Part shown: piece after piece, positions 21,043 to 33,302 of the stretch
Numbering within the stretch: position 1 is the stretch's first letter
Layout: each line of letters starts with the position of its first letter
Assembly: GCA_036873755.1 (NCBI GenBank)
Contig: JAVTVY010006829.1
Location: 124,001 to 188,000, forward strand
Direction: 5' to 3'
Length of the DNA: 64,000 nt
Origin: Hanleya hanleyi
Lineage: Eukaryota; Mollusca; Polyplacophora; Lepidopleurida; Hanleyidae
Position numbers and translations under genes: made by a program
The notes under the pieces: generated by a model
What the model saw: the letters and a program-made list of their open reading frames with translations, nothing else
Told to the model about the DNA's origin: nothing
Databases searched by the model: none

Positions 21043-22337
21043 GCGTCTAGTCCGTCATTCATAATTCAGCCGTCGTCCATTAAAGAATTTCCGCGTCCAT
21101 AATCCAAAGACCTATTCCATATTCCATATAACAGTATTAGCATCAAATTCAAAAAGGCAATCATAGTATACATAAACATAGGCTAGTTTCCTACAAGAGA
21201 GAAGCGGTCAACAGTTTTCAATGATGCCGACAAGACATCATGATGTTCCAAAAATATAAAATCCGTATCGCTGATCAGTATTCTTAATCCATAATAATCG
21301 TTGTAAAGTCGTCATCTAGAGAATGATGTATCTCAGTCACGCTTTGATTGTGACTGTTCATATGAGCACCATGAGGATCTTGAAGTACATGGGTTCATAC
21401 GGCCGCTAGCCCCGGGTTAAGCGGAATTAGACACAAGTTTCGAAATGTAACGCCATAGATCTTGCACGCTATGTTCGTATTTTGCTATCAGCATGCGATA
21501 TGTATCGCCACATTTGAGAAACTTTGAGTGGAGGCGCTTGGTGGAATAGCCCTGTTTTATAAGTTTCTGCAACAATGTTTTGTGACGTTGATTAAAATCG
21601 TCACATTTAACAAAGGATCTAGCAAATTCTACTAGGCGAGATATGTATACGCCATATGCAGGTTCCACTGGAATATTACTGTCCAGAAAGTGATAGTTTA
21701 CGATGTCGAAATTGTAATCATCTCTTTTGTCATAAAGTCGACGAGAGAGAATGCCCGCTTCATTTTTGTAGAGATATAGATATAAATATGATGTGCCTGT
21801 AGGGCTATCTGTAGTTTCCTTCAAAACCAGTGAAGATGGATATATATCCTTCACTGACTCATTTATATAGCGATTATCCACAGCTAGAAAATCGTTTATA
21901 TAGCGTTGGTGAATGAGAAGGAGCGGGCTTTGAATGGATCGGTTTTTGAAAGTGCCTGCATATAGTCATATCCATAAGAGAACAGATACAGACCAGCCAA
22001 CAGGGGTGCACAATTAGCACCCATTGGGATACCAATATGCTGCTGATATATTGTGTTGCCAAATTTCACATAGATATTTTTAATGAGAAATTCAAGCAAC
22101 AAAGAAACATCCCATGAATGATATATCTTGTATGTAGTAGAGCTAAAGAATGCTTTATGGCTGTGTCTTGAACACATATACTATTAATGAACTTAGACGG
22201 TCGATAAGGTCCTGATGAGGGATTGTAGTATAGAGAGTCGAGAAATCCCCTGTGGATACATGTCTGTACGGTATGTGACCTTTAGCATCAAGTTCTTCCG
22301 TAAGATATTTTGAGCTGTTCAATATCCACATACATTA
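21043..22337 (-). mobile_element. RT retroelement copy F, longest in the window
   Basis: Runs from the shared 3' end (AAAAGCGTCTAG on the + strand) to about 22337. Beyond that, a TTTTGAGCTGTTCAATATCC segment may be more of the element. It reaches further upstream than the others, adding the DFSTLYTTIPH region, the RT motif A neighbourhood. Confidence 0.8.
21417..22337 (-). pseudogene. Reverse transcriptase fragment (copy F)
   Basis: The order is a HVSTGDFSTLYTTIPH block (motif A), a SSTTYKIYHSWDVSLLLEFL block, IPMGANCAPLLAGL, a one-base deletion in the YIDD region (about 21900) that separates two frames, then the C-terminal half to the stop at 21417. The break falls at the catalytic motif, so the copy is dead. 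Confidence 0.72.
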
Positions 22338-22571
22338 AACGCCCGAGTTTTTAGAAATAGTGGCGCAATACCTTTCCCAAAATACTTTTACCTCCTGAAG
22401 GGCCCTCGCCAATGAATACTATCATTGTCTCAGTGATGAACCCTCGGTGAGATGAGTTCACGTGAATACTAATCTAAACTGTATCAACCCTATCAAATCG
22501 TATAGTGAAAAGACTAAACAATGGGTCGGAACTGTTTTCTCGAAATTCTACAATATGATATCAATATACAT

Positions 22572-23358
22572 CACCCTACTGAATCGACAAGTATGATTGT
22601 AGGTGAATGCACCAGTCCATTTGTCATGCGACCATGATTGGATCACTTCACATTGAAGCCGGATAACAGCTGCAATGTTATAATGAGGCCACATATGATT
22701 GTATATCAGATATGTCGACAGTCCATGGTAGCTACCATTTGTCTTGGCAACAGTCCATTTGTCGAACCATTGGTCAAGGTTACACGGTTCACGTCAGTTC
22801 GGACTGACCGTATTTTGACCTACCATGGACTGTCGATCGATCCGATGATGATACCATGGACTGTCGTAATATCAGACAGACAGAGAATAAACTATTAATG
22901 GTTCATATTCCTCTTAAACACACACAAGTGAAAGGAATCGAGAGATGAATGAGTCAGTGATACATGAGGCCGGTAGTAAGTTCCCACGTGTTCATTTTGT
23001 GCTCATTTCCTCACACTATAATTCGATGCGAATACCTACCATGGACTGTCCACCAACACCTAAAAACACCTCTCGCCGCAAAAATGTGTAAAATTTTTGT
23101 TAACTTGAAATAGTAATAACCCTACATTTGGTGACAATATAGTACGATATCTCTCCATCAAAAAATGATTGGACACCAGTAACCATACCTGTCATCGATA
23201 TGCTGAAAATCGTTCATTTTCGGCTGTGGTCACTGTCGTCTGGTCAGACACACGCCCACGCTTGATAACGAAAGCACCGAAAAACCTACCATTGACTGTG
23301 ATTTGACACGTGACCAGCGGTGTTTACCTACAATCATACTTGTCGATTCAGTAGGGTG
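22572..23358. mobile_element. Non-autonomous DNA transposon (MITE-like), 787 bp
   Basis: Terminal inverted repeats of about 33 bp begin CACCCTACTGAATCGACAAG and are perfect by eye. They are flanked by a 5-bp duplication, TACAT (22567-22571 and 23359-23363). Subterminal motifs of the type ACCATGGACTGTCG recur at least five times in both orientations (about 22714, 22824, 22852, 23036, 23286), as expected of transposase-binding repeats. There is no transposase. A CAC start with a 5-bp duplication is the pattern of Transib/ProtoRAG elements, but the rest of the end does not match their heptamer, so the superfamily stays open. Confidence 0.82.
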
Positions 23359-23363
23359 TACAT

Positions 23364-25125
23364 GGATGAAGGTCAGAAACGTTTGATTAGTGCAAGCACT
23401 TAAAATGTCAGGATACTAATGTATGTAAGCATAAATTGCACATATTCAAATTGTTTTATAATCACCAAACATGGTCTTGTGTTCACGCCAAGAGAAATAT
23501 ATTCAGATGATAGTTATACAACATTAACACATTAATCATAGTCTTGAATAGTCTAGAGGCAGCATTGGAAAAAAGAGCTGATACTGGCACAAGCCTAACA
23601 GTGCCATAACTTATCTCTATACATCCTTCACTTGAAAAATAGGTCAAAAGGTCAGTTTGGGATGAACTGTCAAACGAGTTAATGATGGATTCAAGTCGGC
23701 GTATTCATAATGAAGGCTTCAATTCGTGCTTTGACACACACACACCGAGGTGTTTCGACAATGTTTACAGCTATAAAAGTGTAGTTAGAGAAAAATAGGT
23801 CAAAAAGTTAATTGTAATTCAAATGTAGGAAGAATCGTTTTTTGTCTGAAAATGCTCCCGTGATAATATAATTCTAACTTTAAATGAATACCTAGTAAAA
23901 AGTTTGTTCAGGAGAACATATCTTTTGGAATATAAATCTTTGAATTTGTTCTATTTTACCAGCCCAAACAACATATACTGGTGCAGGCAGGCAGTGGTGG
24001 CCATGATTGATTCATCTTTAAATTACTGGCATGATATATGTACCGTACTATATTTTAAAATGTTATTAATTTTATTTGAGGCATTTATTTTAACTGTATC
24101 TCAAAGTACATACTTTCTTTTATCCAGCATTTAATTATCGTTTGAGCTTCATTTTTTAAGCGGGTTTCACATATCGATGCATCATGAGAGAATTAAGCAT
24201 GGCGGTCAAATATGTAATGGGCATCTGGAACTTCCTGTTCAATATGAGACAACGGTTTATCTGTAAGTGATTATCCTTCAGAATTAAGCTTTCGTTGAAC
24301 TTTTCATTTCGAGTCTACATAATCCTCCAGGCAAAGCGCTATGGTTACATTCAAAATGATGCCCATGACGGATCTTGTGAGTTTGACATTTCAAGCTAAA
24401 TTTAACGAACAATTTGCGAGATAAATCATGCAAGTGCACGTATAATGGGCCTAAAGTGATGAGAAATGATGTAGGAAAGTTCGATCATGATGAATAAGTT
24501 CGAAGATTAGAAAGGTTGAACGACCCCTCGCGTCAGCGATATTGCTTCCGTTTTGATTGCGCACAGGTTTACTATTAGGTTCGATCCAACCTGTCAATGA
24601 TAACTGTTTTTTTAAATCGCTGGGCTTGGACTAATTTGAAATATTGGAGTGAAGACCATTCTCCAAAATGGTGAACAATTGTCAAAACTGCAACTTCCAA
24701 ATGACCCTTTGTGGCTGTCATCTTCAATTTACCCATTATGCTTTATGTGAAGGAGTACGTACTACACGACAAATGTTAAATATTTTGTTTAAGTGAAGAG
24801 CCATTTTAAAAAGAAATGTGTTAATTAAGAAGCATTCTAGTTACCCCAGTGGGTCGCCATTTCAAATTCTCACAAGATGTTCTGGAGACAAGGTTGTATA
24901 GCTAGTTTCAAAATGAACCCAAAACCATCAGCTACGAGTCTGAATACCTTGACGTCCTCACACTAGTTCGTTATCGATTTATACGGAAGAGTTCAACGAT
25001 ATGGACTGAAAAATTGATGGAGCAGATTTGGTTTTCACAGGCTTTTTATGGATGGGGTATTATGACCTCCAACATCATAAAATCGATTGGCCAATGTGGC
25101 AACCGTGTTTTTCATATTAATAAAA
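23364..25125. other. Stretch without a recognised gene
   Basis: AT-rich with short random frames. Nothing supported. Confidence 0.45.
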
Positions 25126-27210
25126 ACACAAGAGAGAAGCGGTCAACAGTTTTCAATGATGTCAGCAAGACATGATGATGCTCTATACAAAAAATCCTAG
25201 TCACTGACCATATCATTATTCTTTATCCAGATGAAGTTCCAAGTCGTTTTCAGAGTATGTATCTCAGTCACGATTTGATTGTGTGTGTTCATTTGAACAC
25301 CATAGCGACGTAAAACACAGGATATTCAAACGGCAACTATAGCCTCGGGTTAAGAAGAATCAGACACAAGTTAGGAGACGTAGCGCCAGAGATCTGGCAC
25401 TCTATGATCATATTTTGCCCTCAGTGTACGATATTTATCTCAGAATTTTCGAAACCTTGAATGGAGGCGAAACGTCACTTTTCTCAGAAGACTGATATTT
25501 GATTCAGCTTTTACTAGAGATTTAACAGAAACCTTCGGTAGACAGATGGTTACAGTCTCTACATACTCAACTGCTCATCCATGGAAAATATTCCAGAAAG
25601 AAGTACATATGCTATATTCATATCTCGGCAAGCATTGGATAGATGGGATAGGAATTTTCAACCTTAAGAAATAATTATGCAAACTGGTTCGATGATTATC
25701 AATATACGGTACTATTAAGCGTCTTCATTTCAGGTCTGATAAATATCACACATTGATAACCAAATACCTTGATGGGAACAGACACTGAACGGACGTCACA
25801 CCTGGTGACCATATCGTTAAAATCCTTATAACTGCAAATAAGTATATACACACGTCAGATTTCACATTCACTGGCCAGTCGTCGTCGATAATGAATTTCC
25901 GCGACCTAACTGTGACTGTTCATTTGACCATAATGAAGATTTTGTATTGTACGACATTGATACGGCCCCAGGCTAAGCGGAATATACACAAGTTATGAAA
26001 CGTAGGGCCAAAGATACTGCATACTACGGTCGTGTTTTTTTTATCAGTTTGTGATATTTATCACCGATTTTGACAAACCTGCGGCGTTTAATCAACGTCA
26101 CAAAACATTATTGCAGAAAATTGTAAAACAGGGCCATCAAGCGCCTCCACTCGAGGTTTCTCAAAATTGGTGATACATATCGCATGCTGATAGCAAAATG
26201 CGAGCGTAGCATGCAAGATCTATGGCGGTACTTTTCGTAACTTGTGTCTAATTCAGTTTAACCCGGGACCATTGGCAGTTTTAACCTATGCATTTCAAGA
26301 TCCTCAAAGTGTTTATATGAACAGTCACAATCAAAGCGTGACTGAGATACATCATACTTTAGATAACGACTTTACAACGTATATCATATGGATTAAGAAT
26401 ACTGATCAGCGATAACGATTTGATATTTTTGGAACATCCTGATGCCTTCTTGGCATAATTGAAAACTATTGACCGCTTCTGTCTTGCAGGAAATTGGTCT
26501 AGTTCTATGCATACTATTATTTATCCATTTAATTCTATGCTAATGTTATATGAATTAGGTCTTTGGATTATGGACGCGGAAATTCTTTAATGGACGACGG
26601 CTGAATATTGAATGTCGGACTAGATGCTTGTATTCATAGCCTTGTTCAATCAATTTCTGCTAAAAAGTTTTGTGACGTTGAAGAAATCGTCCCATTTTAC
26701 ACAGGATATAGCAAATTCTGTTATGCGAGATATATATACGATATATGCAGGATCTTTCGGGATATTGTCTTACACAAAACGGTAGCAAACAATATAGAAA
26801 TTGCTCTTATCTCTCTAGTCGTAGAGTCAACTCGATAGAAGGCCTTTTCATCTCTGTGGAGGCAATGTTTCATATATGATGTATCGCTTGAACTATCGGT
26901 AGTTTCCTTCAAATCCAGTGCAAATAGACATATATCCTTCTCCGTCACCTACATAGCGATTATCTAAAGCAAGAAAAAGCGTTTGGTGAATGAAACAGAT
27001 TGGACGTTAAAATGATCAATTTGTGATTTCTTCATATAGTCGTATTCATTGAAAAACAGATATGTCTGCAGAAAGAGGTGCATAGTTAGTACCATTTGAA
27101 ATACCAATATGCTGTTGGTGTATAGTATTGCCAGATTTAAAGTAGATGTTATTAATGGGAAATTCAAGCAACTCCATCAACAGATTAACATCTCACGAAT
27201 GATATCCATT
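25126..27210. mobile_element. Cluster of decayed RT-family copies
   Basis: Old fragments in both orientations: - strand tail plus ORF end at about 25126-25500; - strand 25960-26080; + strand 26083-26645 (TTTAATCAACGTCACAAAAC... to GATGCTTGTATTC); and - strand 26645-27190. The pieces at 25960-26080 and 26083-26645 meet head to head. All frames are broken. Confidence 0.6.
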
Positions 27211-27245
27211 TCATGTAGTTGAACTGATAAAGCTTCGTGGCTTTT

Positions 27246-27356
27246 GAGATTAATATTACATAACGAGGTTCCTTGAACACCTGAGATTAATATTACATAA
27301 CGAGGTTCCTTGAACACCTGAGATTAATATTACATAACGAGGTTCCTTGAACACCT
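27246..27356. repeat. Three copies of a 37-bp tandem repeat
   Basis: GAGATTAATATTACATAACG plus AGGTTCCTTGAACACCT, three times, nearly identical. Confidence 0.92.
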
Positions 27357-28235
27357 GAATTATAGCCGTCTATGAGATCCCGATAAGCCTTGCAGTGTAG
27401 AGATGCAATAATTCTCTTTCTCGTTTGATTCCCTTTTTTCTGGTTTCTTCGCAAACAACTCAAACTCTTGATTATTTGACGTGGATGAATGTATGTGTTT
27501 CTCATGTAGCGAGGTATAATTTCCTCGTTAGAAGGATTCGATCTATAGCATAGATGAGTAACTCGAACTTCAGACAGCCAGTCCCATGTCTTTCATTAAT
27601 AATAGCTCTGGCATAAATTCACGTGATATATTCATTCATTGTTAGACAGGATATGCTTTTCTGATACTAAATGCCACGGTCATATGAAATCCTAAATAGC
27701 ATGGGCAAACATGTAGGCGTCAGGATAGTCAGAATTACCTATTATATGAGATATAGCATAACAAAGTTATCTGGATAGTTCAGTTAGTATAATTACAGAA
27801 TAACACGATGGATCTGAGTGCTATGGAAACAATTATAACCCAAATCTATCAGGCCGCAGCAATTGGTTACTTGAAACTCTGAGTCCTACTAAGAAAAATC
27901 CAATAACGTACATTACACCGATATTGAAGTATTTAACTTGTCACCAGAAGAGACGGAAGACACGCATGCACTAACTGCAAGCATAAGATATCCGGCTTTA
28001 GGTAACTCGATAGTTTCTGTACGGTAGTGTTGCTTAGTTGTACTAGTCGGAAATTGGTATTTATCGATTGCTGATGCTTCTGTAATGTCAAATATACTGA
28101 TGTTTCAAAGCGTTCCTTTCCTCCACGTCTATTATATGCTGGACTGACATTGACAAAGGATGATTGTTCTTTACAATTGATAACAAATAACCTCCCAGAT
28201 ACAAAGTTGTATGCACTTAAACTTTCATGCTGAGA
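27357..28235. other. Stretch without a recognised gene
   Basis: An open frame on the - strand at 27933-28280 has no recognisable domain. Nothing else seen. Confidence 0.4.
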
Positions 28236-28870
28236 TGGCTGGACCGCTTCTCCCTTGCAAGAAACTAAATTGAGTTTCAATTTTACTCTATTTCTGAATC
28301 AACGATGGTTTTTAGCAATGGAACACAGCAAGTATTTTGATTATTGTGACGTATCTCCATACAGAATGTCGGCTTTGACGCCTATTTTCTCCATATATGG
28401 GCGTCAGGTCCGACAATCAATAGTCGTCCACAAAAGAATTCTCATATCAATAATTGTAAGACCTTTATCGTATCACAGCATCAATTCCGAAAATGCATAA
28501 AAAAAGATGGTGTTCTGCAAGAGAGAAGCGGTCAACAGTTCTCAATTATGACATTCTCCACATGTTCTTCAACTAAAATCCTTATCGCTGATCAGTATTC
28601 TTTATCCAAATGAATTTTAAGTCGTTTTCTAGAGTATGATGTATCTCAGCCACGTTTTCATTGTGCCTATTCAGTCGAATATCATGGGATGGAATACACG
28701 TGACGTAAGTGGAATAAGACTCAAGTTGATAGAGATCTTCTACGCTACGATCGTATTTTACACTCAGTGTACGATATACATTTATGACAGAATTTGAGAA
28801 AGTTGAAGGTACCTGGTGGTGTAGACTTCAGAAAGAAAATGTTTTTTAGATTTTTACATTAATGCTGGCG
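28236..28870. mobile_element. Decayed RT-family tail fragments
   Basis: A + strand echo occurs at 28236-28265 (ACCGCTTCTCCCTTGCAAGAAAC). A longer - strand remnant at 28515-28870 contains AGAGAAGCGGTCAACAG and a degraded ORF end. Confidence 0.5.
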
Positions 28871-31800
28871 AATAACAGTATTACGGTCATTCACCCATAC
28901 AACACGAGCGAAGCAGATATAGTTCAAGGACTGATGCATATTACCAAATATCTGATGGTTGTGTGTATAGATTGTATAATATATTCATCACCCTCGTGCT
29001 CTCAATCTTGTCGCGGATTAGTGGCTTACAGACATTAGCATTGGTTAATTGTGTAGGGTTACCTCCTTGTTGTGGGACATAGGACAAAGTTCATCTCCCT
29101 CTTAATATACTTTCACTTTTACCCATCAGATACCAGAATCGAGCAACCAAGGACAAAACAATCTATTTCTCATTTTCCTAGAAAAGGGGTACTGAAAGGC
29201 TAAAACTGTCTGTGAACCCTTCCAGCAAATTTTATCAAACGTATTTCTGAGATTGGCTGTTTCTGTACGTTGTAAACAATTCTTTGTTACCTTGTTCCAT
29301 AATGTGTGTAAGTTTCTATACTTGCCATGCTCAATCCGAGAGCTTTTAAACATTAGTCATACGATGTATTGTTGCAAAAAAAAGCCACTGATGGTTATGT
29401 ATATTTTTCATTAAATTACCTGGATTTTGTTGCTAATAACTTCGAGTGAATTTTGTCTTTGAACTATGGACGCGGAATCTTTTAATGGGCAACGGTTGAT
29501 TACTGAATGTCGGACCTGACGTTTGTAGTTTAGTTACATGATATTCGACATTCATTGGATAACCGAGATTTTTCACTTCAAAATCCCGCCCCCCTAAAAA
29601 AAATTGTACGAGTTGGCGCCAAATTCCAAATAGGCATGGATTATAATCCCAACAAACGTAATGTCTTTGCAAGGGTCAAACGGTCGGGTAAACTTTTCAA
29701 TGTTGCGGAAAGGCCTTCAAATCATCAAATTCAAGTCATTATCGAGTGTTCTGTTATCCAAACGCATCAAACTGTCGTGTCGTATTGAACTTCCAATATC
29801 ATTGGAGACTGGTGACCACTTCCGCCTAAAATGTGGCTCGTGTTAACCATCAGATTTTGGTTATGCTGTCTTTGTAATGAGGGGTTTGAGGTTACGGGTT
29901 AGGAAACGTTAAGATAAATTACGGCTTCAATTAAAATCAGAGTTTGGCTGCAAGGGAAAATATCTGATCGTGACAGATGTCCTCTGTTAGCTTACATATA
30001 ACAATGGACATATAGTCTTCGTTGGATTAAACCCTTTCAACTCTCATTATGACGATTTCACAAAAATGTTGTTTGCCCTCTCCGCTTGTAGAATGTTTTA
30101 TGTTTTTGTATTTCCTCTAGGCATCTGAATATCCATTGAACACCCGTCGCCCGCCCGTCAATAATGGTCAATACATTCTCCACCGAAGTGAAATGGAAAG
30201 GGACAATATTCCTACGAAGTAGGCTACAGATCGCAAATTGTCCGGTAATGAGTCAGTCAGTCAGTCAGTCAGTCCATCCAAATCCTTTCGTCGGCAAAAT
30301 AAGGAGAACCGTTGACATTAGAACCTTGATTTTTGGCATAAACGTGCATTAGGGCATTGTTACCAGCAAGTTCTGATCTGAAATAATTCTGATTAAAATT
30401 AGATTTATAATTAACACTTCAGTATATTGTTATAGATATATGTAAACTGTAGCCTTTAACGTGTATCCTATTTCACATCCAAACACTTTGGATCATTGAC
30501 CACATCAGGAATCAAATTGAGGTCAAATTACCCACTGCTGCTAAAAGTACCCTGTCATTGATCCCTTTCCACTGTATGCCACATGGCCCTATTAAACAGA
30601 GAGTGTGTGACTTGGATTCAAGGGTGAAGACTTTGGAGGGAAATACAATTTTGACAGCAGAAATATGACCCCGCCATTTGCTGATTAGAGCGATAAAACA
30701 GGGTAGGCTAAATGGACCCTTTTCAATGCAGTATTTCTTGGCATGGATGTGAAAATATGAGGACATACTTTGGGTTTTTTTGTACCTCTTGAATATTGAC
30801 TATATATCACACTTGGATATAATTTGAACAAAAAATTACATGTGTAAACAAAATATGTCTAAATTTCTCTTGTCATTTCAAATCTTGATCCATTTTGATT
30901 CCTTGATTAGGGGATACAGAATCACTGCCACGGAGTGTGTTGGTATGTCACAGCAATTCCGATTCACACAACGAAGCTGAGGTGGTTTAACGTTTATCAA
31001 TGAAGAAAATCACCGATCAACCGCCATAGAATATAATGTGAAACAAGAAAACCGGAATAGTACATTCATCAGATTGCCGATGCCCAAAATGTGTTGTCTC
31101 ATATATCTAGATAACAACGTGATGTAGAGACGCTATTTATTCGTCTTTGTACCGGTTATGCTCAGGAGAATGACATAGAATCATTATTATCTTGTGCATA
31201 GAAGGTGTTGGTCTTGAGTTGAATTACCGTAAACTACATAAATGCTACCTTTCTACTATAGTACTATATATAAAAATTTGTTGTATTGTTGGGAAAATAA
31301 TGTGATTCAAAAAGTTGTTTTGATCCTGTACAAGGGCACTGAAAACCATTAAAGAGATGTAAATGTATTTTCACACGTAAAACTTGAAATCTACTGAACC
31401 TATATTATTCAATCTGTTTCCTTTAATTAAAAAATTGTAAAATTAAATCGGCGATCGTTATTTATTTTGGAATGAAGGCGCATTAGGAGACTGTTACCAA
31501 CAAGTTCTGAGCTGACCTACTTTTGATGAAAATTTCTGGTGATTTTTGATGAAAATCACTTGCGATTCTGACTTGGGCGGTGCCCATCTTAATATAGGCA
31601 GGATTTCAACTGGGGGTGGGGATTTCCAAGAGTTCAGTTCGCGTTCGAGTCCTAATGCCTACTGTACTTCGTAGGTCCTGTGACGTTAGTCACACTGCCA
31701 TGTATATAGTGAGATATACATAAATGAGAGAAGACTTGACTGAAGTGATACAATTAGCACACTAAGATTTAGTGCTGTTCTAGTTCTGATGTCCGAAGTG

Positions 31801-33167
31801 ACCCATCAGTCCCCAGTCATCCATCACCGACAACGGTGTCCAGTGTCAAGATTGGTGGATTAACTCAGGTATTGTTTTAGCATTCATGACGCACGAATCG
31901 ACACAAAATCGATCGCTCGCCCTAATATAGTCACCAGCTCGTGAGCGTTAAACCACGCGCCTTTCCATCCGGGACAGTTCGTCTGCGGTGTGGACTAAAC
32001 ATCCCACGTACATTAGATTACATTTGACTTTAGATTATATTTGACGTTAACGGCATTGATACAAATTCTATCCATGCTGTCCCAGTGAAATATGTTTTTA
32101 TGAAGATATATTGACGTGTTGCTGGTAATAACTTCAACACCAGACTTGTTAAATTGACAAATATCTGAATCTGGTAACACTCACCGAATCCAAACGAAGC
32201 ACAGACACACACATTTCGTATATTTTTTGTTCGTGCGTGCATTCATAACATGCTCACTTTTAGAAACGACAGATTGTACCTCTGATGGTTTTATCCATAA
32301 ACAATTCCAGGTTCCACTATTGCAAGCTCTTTTTCTCATATATACAATGTTGAATCCCCAATTTATCTTCGTCTGAAATAAACACAAGATTGTTTGTTGC
32401 GTGACAGAAGAGGTCAACAAGTTTTCAAAGAATCGTGATTCTAATCGGTCCCTGAAAACACCGAGAACATTATTTCATTAGAAATAATTTCAGAATTTTG
32501 ACATCGTGAAAGTTCTCGCTATATGTGATGGCGACCACTATAATTACCATGTCCAGTATTGTTCCAAAATTCCGGACTTAACAAGAATACATATTAAATT
32601 CTCTCACAATAAAATAAGTATCTCTGGGCTCGGTAGGACTTCCTACTATTCTGAAACAAACTGGTCACAAGTTTGCACTGGATGGATTTTGTATCAGCAG
32701 TCTCTCAATGGGTTAGGATATGTTAATGAAATCTGATGTAACCGTCGTATAGACGCCTCGTCATTAATGATTATGTATTACCCGAGGTGTTTTAGTTCTA
32801 GAGGTCGTTGCGGTCTGGTTTGACAATCTCTCAAGGCCTGTTTGCAGCGAATGCTATAATGAAGTGTCCCGGAAATTATTAGCATCCATTTGTAGTGTTT
32901 GATTAACATCGGTAAAACCAGCGTGCTTGCTGGATTAAAGGATCTGGCTTCGCTGCTATCAATATATGGCATTTTTGATTGTCAAAAGCAATCGCGGTTT
33001 TCTCCGTTATCCAGCTTACAGCTTCGCGCTTTATGCTGCGGCAATATGTTTGGACTTGACAAGATACCCTTTCTATGATCTCTTTTGTTTGCTTTAAACG
33101 TCGGCGGAAGTTCTCAAGACAAATTGCTAGATCCTGTTTATGTCGAATTTTAGTACAATTAGCACCG
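28871..33167. other. Long stretch without a recognised gene
   Basis: Intergenic sequence upstream of the metalloprotease. It holds a short RT tail relic at about 29455-29530, a (CAGT)n run at 30250-30273 and, near 31640-31655, a GTTCGAGTCC that resembles a tRNA/SINE B box but with no convincing A box. Confidence 0.45.
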
Positions 33168-33178
33168 TATTTAAATAG
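33168..33178 (+). promoter_or_regulatory. TATA-like element of the metalloprotease gene
   Basis: TATTTAAATAG lies 68 bases upstream of the proposed ATG, with a possible initiator near 33200 (CATTCAAAAG). Position fits a core promoter; this is motif evidence only. Confidence 0.4.
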
Positions 33179-33235
33179 AAGCGCGGTGTGAAAATCCGCA
33201 TTCAAAAGCAATCTACACGTCGACTGTCGACCAAG

Positions 33236-33302
33236 ATGGAAAAGTTTCTTCATTGTGTTATATTTCTGGCCATATTTTCAAGTCATCTGGCCCACAATCC
33301 AG
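33236..33302 (+). CDS. Metalloprotease exon 1: signal peptide
   Basis: The ATG is in good context (ACCAAGATGG). The exon encodes MEKFLHCVIFLAIFSSHLAH plus Asn-Pro, a short basic start with a hydrophobic core typical of a signal peptide. The donor AG|GTAGGT leaves phase 1. Confidence 0.82.

Noticed and set aside
31600..31700. tRNA gene or SINE promoter
   Set aside because: A B-box-like GTTCGAGTCC is present but no A box or cloverleaf arms could be placed.
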